A DNA stretch of 64,000 bases from Paragorgia papillata (lineage: Eukaryota; Cnidaria; Anthozoa; Scleralcyonacea; Coralliidae), in assembly GCA_035771165.1 (NCBI GenBank), contig JAWNZC010000265.1, positions 514,001 to 578,000 of the forward strand, read 5' to 3'. Both the position numbers and the translations under genes were made by a program. Shown here in pieces: positions 1-11,601 of the stretch. How positions within the stretch are numbered: position 1 is the stretch's first letter; every line of letters begins with the position of its first letter. The notes beneath the pieces were generated by a model that saw only the letters and a program-made list of their open reading frames with translations, ran no database searches and was not told the origin of the DNA.

Positions 1-82
1 GTTTCTGAGCCCCAGACAGGGATTGAATCTGCAACCTTCTAATGATTATAGTTAGACGCTCTAACCATTGAGTTACTGAGCC
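1..82 (-). repeat. tRNA-like sequence (pseudo-tRNA or SINE head)
   Basis: Read on the minus strand, this stretch has a tRNA-like A box (ACTCAATGGTTAGAGC) and, about 40 bases on, a B-box-like run (GATTCAATCC), so it carries the two internal RNA polymerase III promoter boxes at tRNA spacing. The acceptor ends do not pair and the anticodon arm is poor, so I do not call a working tRNA. A tRNA-derived SINE head or a decayed tRNA is more likely; the window edge prevents a check of any SINE body. Confidence 0.35.
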
Positions 83-382
83 AAGGTAGCTAGTTTGTTT
101 ACAGTCTTATGTGCTGTTGTGTTTCCTGTGAAGCGATATTAATGAGTTTACGTACCACACAATTCTATAAACTGCGTAGAAAAACAAAGTCACAAAAAAG
201 ATAAAGACTCGATCGCCAACGTTTTCGATTTTCATCGCCATAAAGGCTTATAATATAATATATTTTGTATGTAGCTCACCTTTAACACCAAGTTTTTAGA
301 GAAATAATTCCAAATAACGTCTAAAAATGATACAATCAACCAAGGGAGCACGTTAGAATGTGATACGTTTTGTGCAAGTCGC

Positions 383-542
383 CGAGTTCGATAAAACCGC
401 TGACGATACTGTATGAGCTCTCGACGAGCGAGCCGAATACTCTCCGAAGATACGCGAGGGCGGAGCGGGAAGGGAAAAGAGAAGGGGAGTATTCGGCTCG
501 CTCGTCGGGGGCTCATATCCTCAGCGGTTTTATCGAACTCGT
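383..542. repeat. Foldback MITE-like hairpin, 160 bp
   Basis: The two ends are near-perfect inverted copies, starting GAGTTCGATAAAACCGCTGA and running about 60 bases inward on each side. The loop is GC-rich. No target duplication is visible. It is one of many long hairpins in this window. Confidence 0.75.
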
Positions 543-1776
543 AATATGTTATTTATTTAAATTGTATTAAGTTCAAGGAAGAAGGGATTAATATCTTCCT
601 GTACGTAGTTTTATTAAGTAGTCTAATATATTGTCAAAATAGCAACATGTACGACACGCATGCCAAATTGCATGAAAGGGGATTAGTTACGTACATAATA
701 AAATAAGACGATATATGTAAAACCGTCAGATTGGAATCAGAGATCGCAACCGATTGTTACAGATAGACCAATTGAGACGAATGATATGCGTGTGATCTGA
801 AGTATTAGGCTTGTTGATCTGTAAGACTTTCATGTAATAAAGAGATACAAAACGAAAGATACAGTCCCCAGTCTTCGAAACCGGCGAGTGTAAAGTTCTC
901 CTGGTTGCTGTGTGGAGAATTTTACGAAAACGTTTTCGATGGCCGTGTCGAACCCCTCGCAACAAATTACAACGAATGTTCTATTTTCTATGAAAGGATC
1001 TACGCCAAACAAGCAAATTTTGCTTTCTTGTAGATTCCCCATCACTATAAAATTATTATTTTCTTCTTTCATATCTATTTTTAATATGTATATTATCTTG
1101 TGATGAAATAAATAAATAAACAAATTGTAAATGTCGTCTTCTTTCGCTCGAAGGAATGTCCGCTCGCTTTGCCTTATGGGTCCACGTGGGACATAGGGCA
1201 CCCTAAACGACTTCCTACTTTACATAGGTTACTGTTAGTTAATTGTAACGAACTGTTCGGAGTTTCTAGTGCTTGATAAAATGCACTCTCTATTACAAAA
1301 CGCAGGGGATGATTCTTACCTTTACAAAGTACAAGTATACGTCTTTCGTTGCGGTTCAACGCATGCTACTGAGCATGCCAGTCTAAGAGACTGAGTAAGA
1401 GTCTAGTACTTTGTTAGTACCTTTGTTTAGCTAAACCTAAAATATTCGAAACATACAGTTTTGATCATGTTATTTGCACTCCAACGAAGTGTCCGGGATG
1501 AAACGACGTTGGTAACTGGTGCACAGGGGCGTAACTTGGGCATAAACATTAGGGGGTTGAGAGGTTTTACCTGGATAAAAAAGGCGTGGCCCGATTAATT
1601 TTGCCAGATTAAAAATAGCTTACCCGTAGATCGGTACATGGCTACATTGCACTAGTGCTACATCACTATGACTCAGGTCACATGCTGCTCTGCCTCAATT
1701 ACACGAACAGCCAAACACAGGTAATTCGGACAGGACAAACCCAAAAGGCAAAACGCAATCTCGAGCGAAACGTGCT
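543..1776. other. No gene recognised
   Basis: AT-rich sequence with only short open frames, none of which shows a domain or codon pattern I recognise. I see no repeat unit or RNA gene here. Confidence 0.5.
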
Positions 1777-2720
1777 TTGAGCAACTACATAAACGGTTTT
1801 ACTTTTGCCGATTTCAAAAAATCTTTCGACTTAGTGGACTGCGAGGTGCTGCTTAAAAAACTGCCTCTATACGACTTAGATGACAGAATTGTCCATAGAG
1901 ATATGGTCTGGAAACTCGAGAAACTTCAGTGGTTAACAAATGAGCTGCGGTTTATGTTGAACTGTACTTACACCGTGCACATGCATCCTTTGTTTTAGGT
2001 TTATAAATATTGAAATGGAACGGTTGAGTGATTGAACTAAACGTAGCTATTGGATAATTCCTTCATTGTACTAAAATACAATGGGTTCAGTGACCGTGCA
2101 CAATAAATCTGCATAAAGGCAAACAAAAAGATAGAAGACTTAAGGTGAGGTAATACGGGCAACGTTTTTCTTCAACTTGCAACGCAATTTCGTTACGTTG
2201 CAAGTTGAAAAGCGTTGTTGCACGTATTACCACCTAATCTTTGTTGCGTGACAATGTTTAAGTTGGGTGGTAGTACGTGCAACAACGCTTTTCAACTTGC
2301 AACGTAACGAAATTGCGTTGCAAGTTGAAGAAAAACGTTGCCCGTATTACCTCACCTTTAGCTGAGTTTCCTGACCATATTTTGAAGGACTATGATGACA
2401 GTAGTGTCCAACTAATAAAATCGTATCTTACATATCGAAAACAATCTACAACAGTAAAAAAAACATGTCATCGTCTTTTCATTATCTAACTCATAGAGTA
2501 CCTCGGGGATCCGTACTCGCTCCCTTGATTTTTCTAATATTTATCAAAGACTTGCCTGGAGTTATATCCCATTCAACTGCTGTAGACATTTTGCCGACCA
2601 ATGGTCCGGAGTTGACAAATTGAGAAGCGATCTTGATAATAGCTGAATGCTTCTTGGCGATTGGTCAAAACAAAATCGTCTGCATCTCAATACTAAAAAA
2701 TAGTAAAAAGTTAAAAGGGT
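1777..2720 (+). pseudogene. Decayed LINE reverse transcriptase
   Basis: Pieces of a non-LTR retrotransposon reverse transcriptase can be read in order on the plus strand but in shifting frames. Near 1795 the piece FADFKKSFDLVDCEVLLKKL matches the RT block containing the first catalytic aspartate. Near 2400 there is SVQLIKSYLTYRKQ, near 2492 GVPRGSVLAPLIFLIFIKDL, and near 2648 LLGDWSKQNRLHLNTKK. The spacing and wording fit CR1/L2/Jockey-type LINEs. The YADD block is missing or degraded, frames shift several times, and a 215-bp MITE sits in the middle. It is a dead copy. Confidence 0.8.
2143..2357. mobile_element. Harbinger-like MITE, 215 bp, TTA target duplication
   Basis: The element is a long inverted repeat with arms of about 92 bases each, ends AGGTGAGGTAATACGGGCAA, and a short central loop. 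It is flanked by TTA at 2140-2142 and 2358-2360. A 3-bp TWA duplication is typical of PIF/Harbinger elements. It interrupts the RT remnant, so it inserted after the LINE. Confidence 0.75.
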
Positions 2721-3023
2721 ATTCAGATTTCAGAAAGATCTTTAATTCAAAGCCAAGCAAGCGCTCATTCTGTGGCTTTGTCCTTGGAAAGCTTGTCGTT
2801 TACGCGAGAAAGTCGAAGCTGTTCCGGAATTATTATAATAACACTTTGTATGAAGGTTTTGTTTGGTGATGCTGTATCGAACAGGAAAAATAACATATAT
2901 ATATATTATTTTTATTATACACATTAAAATTGTAAAATTATTAACATTCACACAAATTATATATATGCTCAAAAATTGTGTATTAGTATGTGTGGTATAT
3001 CTCACGTCCGTCTCTTGATTGTG

Positions 3024-3025
<2 letters not shown>

Positions 3026-3083
<58 letters not shown>

Positions 3084-3084
3084 T
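3026..3084. repeat. TA microsatellite
   Basis: An almost pure TA dinucleotide run. Confidence 0.95.
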
Positions 3085-3149
3085 ACTCACCTACTGCAAA
3101 CACTACTACATTTAGTGTATATATATAATTCATCAATCAAAAAACCTTC

Positions 3150-4830
3150 TTCCACCTAAGCTTAACATCTTTAATATAAGTCTTTCAAATTGATTCTGTT
3201 ATTTGCCTATGTTCACGTTAGAAATCTGGACAAACTTATATTATATTAAAATCATATCAAAAAATCATATTATATAGCTTACCTTCAGTCAGTCAGGCCT
3301 TCTGTATACTGTAATATCATGATTTTGAAACCAATTTAGAAAAGACAAATACGTTTTTTCAAAATTGCCCAAGAAATCATGCTTATTCCAAAAGTTTGAA
3401 GCAAATGTGTTTCCAACTATGAACAATACACAACACTCAGTGTCCAACTTCTCAAAGCTTGGATAGTTTGAAAACACTTCATTCAACGAACACATCAAAA
3501 CATTCACTCATAACATCTTCTAAACGTCTTTCAGGTACTTTAGTGGCAAATATTAAAACACAATTCATTTTATAATTCAACAAAATGCTTTTGATAAATT
3601 TATAGTCATGGTCGCCATATTGAATTTTTTTTTTGAATCCTTTTGTGTTGATTTGTTGCATAAAACACGTCAAAAAAACTGATATAAACGTTTCAGCTCT
3701 GAAGTTTCTACTCTGGTTTTTTAAAGACTAGAGACTTCAAAGTCGTTCAGTTTTTTTATATCAATTCTCTGATTCAAAATCAAGCAACAATTATCAAGAC
3801 AAAAAAACTGAAAAGTCGGAATTGATTTCTAATTCTAGTTTTTATATAATTACCAATTTTCCATATGTTTTAACAATTAATAGTATTATAAAAGCAGTTA
3901 TAATCGAATACTGATAAAAGTCATGTAGTACATGAACTTGAGGAAATGTGGAAAACTTGAAGGAATATCTTTCAAAATCCGTATAAGCATTTGATTTGCT
4001 CTCTTTGAGTTTTGTTAGCCAATCAGAATAAATGCTTAATATATAGACTTTATTCATAAATGGCCGACGATTTAAAATCCTTTTATGTGCATATAAATTA
4101 GCCACTCTGGCCTGGTTATAGAGTAAAGATTCTTTTGAATTTCACGCACGAAAACGAGTTCAGAGGAGCTAATTTATATGCACATAAAAGAATATTAATT
4201 GCACGGCCATTTATAAATATGGTCTATTCAACATGATAAAATTTGCACTGAATTACATCTTTTCTGCATTTACCAGGGCCTTTTTTAACATACAAGTTGA
4301 AGAAGGCAAGGCCTTCCCCCCAGCCCCCCTACGATAAGAATGTAAAAGGAAAATTTTGGAGTTAACTTTGAAGAAGGAATACCTTTATAATTAACTTACC
4401 CCCACTTTTTGTTTCAAATATTTGAAATTAAAATACTTAAATAAGTGACAATCTTGTCCAGCATTTCTATTGATGATATTAGCTGTTCTTTCACTAAAAT
4501 TAATGTACCTAATAAAATGTTAACCCACTAGGAAGTACTGTAACAGCAGCATTAATATGTTTGGCATGCTGATGAGTTCTAACACAGCAAAGCAACCAGA
4601 AATGTGTTGTATTTTAACTAGATTGATGACATTTTATAACCTTCATTCAGTGTTCCTAAAAATCAACTTTCAGAATGCAGGAAATGGCATTTCCGAGACT
4701 CTAAATTTTGAATTTTCACCGGGAGCATTCCTCCAGATGCCCCTAAAAGTGTTCTTTTTAGTGAATGCCCCCCCCCCTCCCCATGAGATAATCCTTAAAA
4801 AAGGCCTTGATTTTCAAATTGTTTCAACAA
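3150..4830. repeat. Dispersed repeat D1, copy a
   Basis: This stretch is closely matched by 43420-44276 followed by 46603-47490, in the same orientation. In that second copy a 2.3-kb block of R1 repeats sits between the two halves. Shared landmarks include the AAAATCATATTATATAGC run near 3259 and the poly-C-interrupted 3' part. On the minus strand, two short frames (about 3673 to 3479 and 3507 to 3289) read like one broken protein, but I do not recognise it. Confidence 0.8.
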
Positions 4831-5018
4831 TAGACCTTATTCAAAAATGGCCGCCGGCCGAATTAAAATTCTTTTATATACATATAAATTAGCCCTTATG
4901 AACTCGTTTTCATGTGTGAAATTCAAAATAATTTTTACTTTAAAACGAGGTCATAAGGGCTAATTTATATGCACATAAAAGAATTCTAATTCGGCGGCCA
5001 TTTCTGAATAAGGTCTAT
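4830..5018. mobile_element. Foldback MITE, ATAGACCTTATTC ends
   Basis: The ends are inverted copies (left ATAGACCTTATTCAAAAATG) with arms of about 85 bases. The ends can be read as a TA target duplication flanking GACCTTATTC. Diverged relatives lie at 4049-4213 and 46604-46797, with a possible single arm at 25004-25060. Confidence 0.7.
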
Positions 5019-5400
5019 TATCATTCATTTCGTTTCTATCCTGCATTCTGATTGGTTAATTCACCTGCAAATAACTGAGTGCAAATAATTTTTTTCTTGC
5101 AAATAATGTTATGAGCATGCGCACTAGCAATGGCGCTGCTGACTGCAAATAATTTTCGTAAACATGGCGGCTAGTTCTTCAGCTATCCGAGGAAATAATC
5201 GAGAGTATTTGGAAGCAGTCATAACGACAATGTACTTTAGAAAAGAAATAGTTAAAAGGAAGATTTAGTGAGATAAAAAGCAACACTCGTGCCAACAAAA
5301 AGTAAGTTTTACGAAGATTTTAGTATGCCGAAGACACAGAGAAGAATGGCGATCTCTAACTTCAGGCATTTCAGATTTTTAATTATTTTATGAATGATAA

Positions 5401-5550
5401 ATCAATTATTGAACTCGTCTATCGCAAAATATCATGATTTGTCAGTGTCTCGCTACCAGTTATGTGCCTCTGCCTTCGGCATCAGCAAATAACTAGTAGC
5501 TCGCCACTGACAAATCATGATATTTTGCTCAGACTCGTCCAATAATTGAT
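5401..5550. repeat. Long hairpin, 150 bp
   Basis: The arms begin ATCAATTATTGAACTCGTC and its inverse, and share the block AAAATATCATGATTTGTCAG. The centre is GC-rich (GCCTCTGCCTTCGGCATC). Confidence 0.75.
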
Positions 5551-6023
5551 AATTAACAGTATTATAAAAATAGGTCCGCAATGCGTACCATGCGTTTCGG
5601 ACTGATGGTCTTGTTCAACGACTCAATGATATTATTATACATGTGCACACAAGAATATATTAAAAATAATTAGGCATGATGTGTACATGCGCTTACTATA
5701 ATTTTAAACAACGTATAATTATTGCAATGAAACAAACTACAGACAAAAGAAGGTATAACGATTATAAACAGGTCCTTTTAGAAAATCATGTAACGTGAAA
5801 AAGCTTCCTGACTAAATATTATCATTATAACATTATAAACAGTAACTGACGAATTTAATTTAAGAAAAATATAATTAATAAATAGTTTTTATAAGGTTTT
5901 ACAAGAGTTAATGTCTAAAAAAATTGAAGGGGTATGTAATAATTTAGTTTTTCATGTTCACATATTCTCTGATAAACAGCCTCTAATCAAAATGTTAACA
6001 TTGTTATTTCAGTATTGCAGTGA

Positions 6024-6130
6024 CTTACAGCACAGTTAGTAGAACTACATGGTTAGGCTAGTTGTACCACGTGACAAAATATGTTATTCAACCTTGTTTT
6101 GACAGGTCACGTGATGCGTTCCTTGCATCA
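6024..6130. repeat. Left end of the P-like element: TSD, TIR and subterminal repeat
   Basis: The 7-bp target duplication CTTACAG occupies 6024-6030. The terminal inverted repeat begins CACAGTTAGTAGAACTACAT and covers 6031-6062 (32 bp), identical to the inverse of 11678-11709. A second inverted pair, 6106-6130 against 11602-11626, matches at 23 of 25 positions and contains GTCACGTGAT. P elements also carry internal inverted repeats near their ends, and these are candidate transposase or host-factor binding sites. Confidence 0.92.
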
Positions 6131-6170
6131 AATTTCAATCGCTATCTAGAATGTGCTAGAATATAGAGAG

Positions 6171-6177
6171 TATATAG
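6171..6177 (+). promoter_or_regulatory. TATA-like box for the THAP transposase gene
   Basis: TATATAG lies about 90 bases upstream of the preferred start codon and 40 bases inside the subterminal repeat. It is the best core-promoter candidate by position only. Confidence 0.4.
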
Positions 6178-6262
6178 AAAACCTGCGTTCAAAAGTTTGA
6201 TAATAAAGCGATTATTTCTTAGTTTAATCCGATTTTTTTGCTGGGATAGCAAGTTAAACGCC

Positions 6263-9133
6263 ATGCCGGGCGAAAACTGTGCGTTTTATGGATGTCCTAG
6301 CAGCAGAAAGCATGGGCTTTCTTTCTTTAAAATACCGTCAGTACGCGCCGACGAGAGTGAACACACCACAACATTGAAAACCAACGCAAGAAAGGAATGG
6401 TTAAATGTTATCTTGCGGACACGAGATTCGACTCCAGAGCTAAAGAAGCGAATTGAAGCAAGTACTATTTATCTTTGCGAACTACATTTCAAGCCAGAAT
6501 GTATTTTAACAAGTATGTATTTGTATTTGCATTTTCTGCGACTCATTATACTAACGTATAGAACAAAGGGCCTATTCATGAATATTGCATGAAATTATAT
6601 ATTTTATGATGGTCAGTATAGCTTTATATTGTATCTTATGTTTCTTAAAGATCCAAAAAGAAAAAGTTTGGTTACTGGGGGCATTCCAACCGAGAAATTG
6701 CCTCAAAAACCTCACGATGTTCCAACGAAAATACGTCGGACTTTGGTGCGAAATACACAAGAACCCGACGAAAATATGCCATCAACATCGTCTCATCTGA
6801 TATCCGAGGAATGTCCAAGCGTCGAATATCTTCGTAATCAGCTTGATAACGAAGCATTATTGCCATGGACGGTGGAAACAACGGCAGACAACGAAGACAT
6901 ACATTTACAGCTACATGATGGGGTCCACAGTATTGCAAAATACACAGTTGTGCTTAATGCAGCCATGGAATTTACCGTGTTTGTTTTCAACTGGCCAATT
7001 CCGGACACCCACATAATCTACAGCGAGAGAAAACGGCGTGTAAGGGGGGTTGAAGACTGCAAGACATTGCTAAAGTTGGTAGAGAGTTCGGAAATTTGTG
7101 ATGGCTTGCCACAAGATGAAAATACGACATCAGTTGTAGTCGACCCAACATCTGATCTCGATTTGTCTGGATTCCCTGAGTCTACAGTTGTTCGGCATTC
7201 TGTCCCAAAGTGCATTTCGGAAAGCAATTTTCAAACCAGTGTAACATTTCGGTCTCCTGGATGTGAAGTTACCATGGTTACTGACAGCTCTACAAACGAA
7301 CCTTGTAACCCCTGTGTGAAAGCCCTTTCTACTTTTGAGAAAACTGCAAGGAGAAAAAAGAAAACAACATCAGCCCCAGCCAAAAGTAAAGCTCCACTTG
7401 CATCCTGCAGTTCTGAGAAGTTAGTGGCAACTGTGAAAGCATCAAGACTGGAATGTAAACAGTTAGAAGGCAGAATAAAAGAGCTTGAGGCAAAAATAAA
7501 GGATGACGGTGTGGGAATTAGTGGTACTTTAGAGAACGATATATTGAAGATCATGGGTGGTCAGAATCTCGAAGCAACCCCACATATGAAGTTCTTTTGG
7601 GAGCAGCAAATGAAGCTACTAAAAAGTGAGAAATTTGGACGGCGTTACCATCCCCAAATAATTCGGTTTGCTCTCTCTTTGCACGGAAAATCACCAGCTG
7701 CATACCGCGAGCTCAGGGACAGTGGTGCTCTCATTCTTCCAAGCGAACGTGTCTTAAGAGACTATAAAAACTATTTTAAACCTAAGGCCGGCATTAACAT
7801 TGAGAACATTGAGAATCTCCGAGAGAAGGCGTCATCACTCTCTGGAATCCAGCGCTATGTAGTTGTTGTGATGGACGAGATGAAAATCCAGTCCAACCTT
7901 GTATTCGACAAGCACTCTGGAGATTTAATTGGCTTTGTGGATCTTGGTGACCCAATGACCAACTATGCAAGTCTTGGTGAGGAAGATGTCATGGCAACCC
8001 ATGCCTTGGCATTTCTGGTAAGAGGGATGTGCAGTGACCTCAAGCATGTCATTGCATATTATTTCACTGGAAATGTTACCTCTTACCAGTTAATGTCTCT
8101 CTTCTGGAAAGTTGTTGGTGTTCTGGAGTTGTCCTTAAACCTCTGGATCTGTGCAGCTGTCAATGATGGAGCATCACCAAACCGCAAGTTCTTTGATGTT
8201 CATGCAAAGTTTGTCAGTGATTTGAACTGTGATGTGGTTCACAAGGTGCACAACATCTTTGCCATGTCACGGTTCATCTACTTCTTTGCTGATGCTTGTC
8301 ACCTCATCAAGACTGCTCGGAACTGTTTATACAACTCTGGCTCAGGTTCGCGTAGTCGATTGATGTGGAATAATGGGCAGTATCTACTGTTCAGGCACAT
8401 CGCAGATCTGTTCTACAGTGATCAAGAGTTTGCTTTGCACACCTTACCAAAGCTTTCTCTTGATCACATTGTACTTACATCGTACAGCAAGATGAAAGTG
8501 AAGTTGGCAACCCAAGTGCTAAGTCGGTCGGTTGCTATTGCGTTGGAAGAAAGTGGGAATGAAGATGTCACTGGTACAGCCCAATTTTGTAGGTTGATGA
8601 ATGATTTATTTGACTGTACAAATGTAAGGTCTTTGACTGAACATGTCAGGAAAAGAAATCAACTCATCAAACCCTATGAATCTCAAGATGATGAAAGATT
8701 CACTTGGTTGAAGGATGTCTTCTTGAAGTTCCTCGATGATTGGAAAGAGAGCACCATGGTACGAGAGGGGAATTATTCTGCTGATGACAGAGGAAGAATG
8801 TTCCTTTCCCTTCAAACCTACAAAGGTTTGAAAATTTGTGTTTATTCACATATTGAGGCCATTCAGTTTTTGCTTGCCGAAGGGTTTCAGTATGTCCTCA
8901 GTGAAAGATTTATGCAAGATGTGCTAGAGGACTACTTTGGGCATCAGCGAGCTAAAGGTGGACACTCAGACAACCCCACAGCCCAGCAGTTTGGCTACAA
9001 CGACCTCACCATTGCCGCACAGAGAGACATTGCACCTGTTCTGAGAGGGAATGTTGGTGGCAGGTATGAGAAAAAGAAGTGGTATCAGGTTAGCGATGAA
9101 CCAGTGAAGAAAAGAAGAAAACCAAAGAAGTGA
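6263..9133 (+). CDS. THAP-domain P-element-like transposase (two exons)
   Basis: This is the transposase expected to bind the element ends and catalyse cut-and-paste movement. I infer exons 6263-6512 and 6651-9133, with a GTATGT donor and a CTTAAAG acceptor, giving 910 residues. The splice restores a full THAP zinc finger: C6, C11, C72, H75, W46 and P25, followed by GGIPTEKLP at 93-101, matching the AVPTM box of THAP proteins. A Lys-rich stretch and a coiled-coil-like segment lie near residues 295-375. The RNase H-like core has VVVMDEMKIQ (D492), VNDGASPNRKFF (D589) and VLEDYFGHQRAKGG (E843), fitting the D-D-E triad of P transposase and THAP9. I chose the ATG at 6263 because it has a G at -3 and puts the finger at the N-terminus; an in-frame ATG at 6197 would add 22 residues. 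The C-terminus is short and basic. Confidence 0.9.
6513..6650 (+). other. Intron of the THAP transposase gene
   Basis: The 138-base intron starts GTATGT and ends AAAG. It separates the last zinc ligand from the AVPTM-like box, and joining the exons keeps the frame (phase 1). A spliced cDNA read would settle it. Confidence 0.8.
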
Positions 9134-10182
9134 CATTATTATAGTTACTGAACTGGGGGTTAATAACTGTTGAACTATCTTGAATTGATACAACAAACTT
9201 CAGGTTTTTTAAATTAATCTACCTGATTTGTAATGTAGAATTGTCTGGTAGATTGATTCTAAAGAGCTAAAGGTTTTTGCAATGACTGTTGTGTTTACTT
9301 CTTGTGGATTTTATGGAATCCTTGTCTTCAGCCTGCCCCCCCCCCCCCCCCTCCTGTAATATCCCCTCCCAGTAATAAGAATTCAAACAATTTGATTATA
9401 TTTACACATTGTAATGTGAACAAAATTTACATATAATTTTATGGGAAAATAAATAAGCTCCCCCCCTTTTAAATAGGCACCCTCTCTAATAAGCCCCACA
9501 TTCAAAGGTCATCCAAATTTGTTTTTCAATTGCAATATTCCATTGAACCGATATGCAATTGGCAACTTTAGTATAGTAATCTGATCTGTAGTACTAAGGT
9601 GTGGCCTGCATGGCAGATAGTCTACCTGTTCACCAGGAAAAGCAGAGATCTTGCTCTATTTAGTTTCCGCATATCACATGTAGACTAATTGCCATGCATG
9701 CTAAAGAAGTAAGGTATATAACTTAGCAGCTGCAAATGGTCTTTGTATGTAAGGAACTGTGTTGCAAAAGAAAACAATTATTTGTACTTTAGTCTGTCTA
9801 ATTATTGAATGGCAGACAATTCAATTTGGTGGGTATTTATATGTGTATAATAGGTTAAAAACATTCAAAATTATATAGTTATCGGTAAATAATTTATGTA
9901 CAAATCTGGCTGTTGTAAGAATTACTGTAAAGCTGTTTTTCACATGTTACAACCAATGCAATATACAGCTATTCCAGACTAGTCAAATGTACATTATGAG
10001 AATGGTGGGAATACAAATAAAGTATTTATACTCCCATGAGGCTACTATGATTATTCCCATCATTCATATAGCACTCATATTGTACATTTGACTCTTGTCT
10101 ATGACAACCTTAAATGAAATAGTTGTATAGAGTGGAAGTCAATATATCAAATATTATTTACATTGTCCATACTGCATACAGT
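9134..10182. other. Convergent intergenic region inside the P-like element
   Basis: This holds the 3' untranslated regions of both genes. An AATAAA signal at 9448-9453 could serve the plus-strand gene. A poly-C run lies at 9338-9351. I see no third gene. Confidence 0.6.
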
Positions 10183-11382
10183 TTATGTTGCTGGATCAGC
10201 TGATCTTTTTAAGTCCTTTCTTAATGCTTTTCCCCTGGTTTTCTTCTCTATAATTTTATGTTTGTTAAGATAGTCCCTTGCGTAGGAAAATGACCTGACC
10301 TTCAAATACAGTTTTATAACATTTTCCAAACACAATTTTTGTGTTGGACTAGTTGTGTTCACACCAGCAGAGAGAACAATATTCTCCCATAGTGACTTGA
10401 CCATAGGGGATTCTAATGTTGAATAGCATATAATTTCAACTGGAATGTTTCTCAATGTCAGCTTCGACTCACAAACATGTTTTCGAAAAGCTTTTTCAGC
10501 TTCTTCCAAAATACCCACTAAATTTCCTGATGGATTAACAAGCCCACCTCTGGTACGAGAAGAAATAAAGCTTGACATGTCAGATGACTTCATGCTTTGC
10601 AACAACAGGTTTAGTTCCTCGTTGTGTTCCCCACTCTTACGTTTACTTGTCTGGAAAAGTTTCGACACTACGTAGCCTGCAATATACGACAAGGGTCCAC
10701 GTTCAGCTTGGTCAAGGCATTGAACATTTGTCTGCGAAGCTTGAGATGTCTGACCAGTTTCCATACGGCTTGTTCGTCCACGGTTTATGTTGTAAAAACC
10801 AACAAGGTGGTCAGGTATGTGAATCATAATAAGGTTCGCAGCTTTGTAGTCCTTGCAGTTTAACAATTGAGTGGACTGTGGCATTAATGCAAAGAATGAT
10901 TCGACCAATTGATCTTGGCTTTTCTTTCGGCAAAATTTCGCATACAACGGAAATAGTGCATCAAACAAAGCTTGAGAACACGACGCAGTCTTTACGCTGT
11001 CGTTCACTTCAGCGCCATAGAATTTCTCTCGTATAATTTGTGCCTTTATTGTTTCCACAATCGACGCAACTGTATCGAGGCAGAAAAGATCTAATTCTGA
11101 CGATGTCTGCTGGGCTGTGATTTCACTGTGCTTTGCGTTTGTATGCCTGGTTAAACCGCCTTTCGACTTGCACACTTTCTCACATTGCGAACAGGGAAAC
11201 GATTTCTCACCATGTATTTCGCTCAAAGCGTCGTTGAATTCGTCCTGTATCTCTTCTCCTTCGGCCTGAGTGATAGCAACAGTGACTTCTAGGTTGTAAA
11301 AATCATATTCTGGATCGTCTAAGTAAACCTCAGACTCGCTTTCGCTTGATTGTTCCATTTCGTCTGTAATATTTTGATACAA
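10183..11382 (-). CDS. C2H2 zinc-finger protein of the P-like element
   Basis: An uninterrupted 399-residue frame on the minus strand. The N-terminus is acidic and Ser/Glu-rich (EQSSESESEVYLDDPEYDF). One C2H2 finger follows at about residues 63-85 (CSQCEKVCKS, then GGLTRHTNAKH). The middle is helical with no recognised domain. Near residue 232 the segment LSYIAGYVVSKLF and, about 50 residues later, SRTRGGLVNPSG resemble the C-terminal part of P/THAP9-type and other RNase H-fold transposases. The role is not known. Since the plus-strand transposase ends soon after its catalytic Glu, this protein could supply the missing C-terminal module in trans or bind the element ends; both ideas are inference. 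It lies wholly inside the element, so it travels with it. Confidence 0.85.
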   Translation of the reverse strand: MYQNITDEMEQSSESESEVYLDDPEYDFYNLEVTVAITQAEGEEIQDEFNDALSEIHGEKSFPCSQCEKVCKSKGGLTRHTNAKHSEITAQQTSSELDLFCLDTVASIVETIKAQIIREKFYGAEVNDSVKTASCSQALFDALFPLYAKFCRKKSQDQLVESFFALMPQSTQLLNCKDYKAANLIMIHIPDHLVGFYNINRGRTSRMETGQTSQASQTNVQCLDQAERGPLSYIAGYVVSKLFQTSKRKSGEHNEELNLLLQSMKSSDMSSFISSRTRGGLVNPSGNLVGILEEAEKAFRKHVCESKLTLRNIPVEIICYSTLESPMVKSLWENIVLSAGVNTTSPTQKLCLENVIKLYLKVRSFSYARDYLNKHKIIEKKTRGKALRKDLKRSADPAT

Positions 11383-11578
11383 TCGTCGAACACTCGAATG
11401 TCCTCCGCGGGGGTTTTAGTGTGATAATACTTGTAATTTGATCTTCTTGCTAGCTAAAATCTCATTGGAGGTCCAATAGAAGCACGATGGTTGCCATAAT
11501 CTTTAAAAAATATTCTTTCAACAGGAAAACGGGTTCAAAAATCACTTAAATTTGGCAAAATACTCTATATCGCCATTG

Positions 11579-11586
11579 TTTATATA
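11579..11586 (-). promoter_or_regulatory. TATA-like box for the zinc-finger gene
   Basis: On the minus strand this reads TATATAAA, about 200 bases upstream of the start codon and just inside the right subterminal repeat. The arrangement mirrors that at the left end of the element. Confidence 0.4.
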
Positions 11587-11601
11587 GTATCGCTCCTTAT
11601 G

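Noticed and set aside
1..82. Functional tRNA gene
   Set aside because: A and B boxes are present but the acceptor stem does not pair and the anticodon arm is poor.
6197..6262. Upstream in-frame ATG as start of the THAP transposase
   Set aside because: It would put 22 extra residues before the zinc finger, while THAP domains normally sit at the very N-terminus; the ATG at 6263 has the better context.
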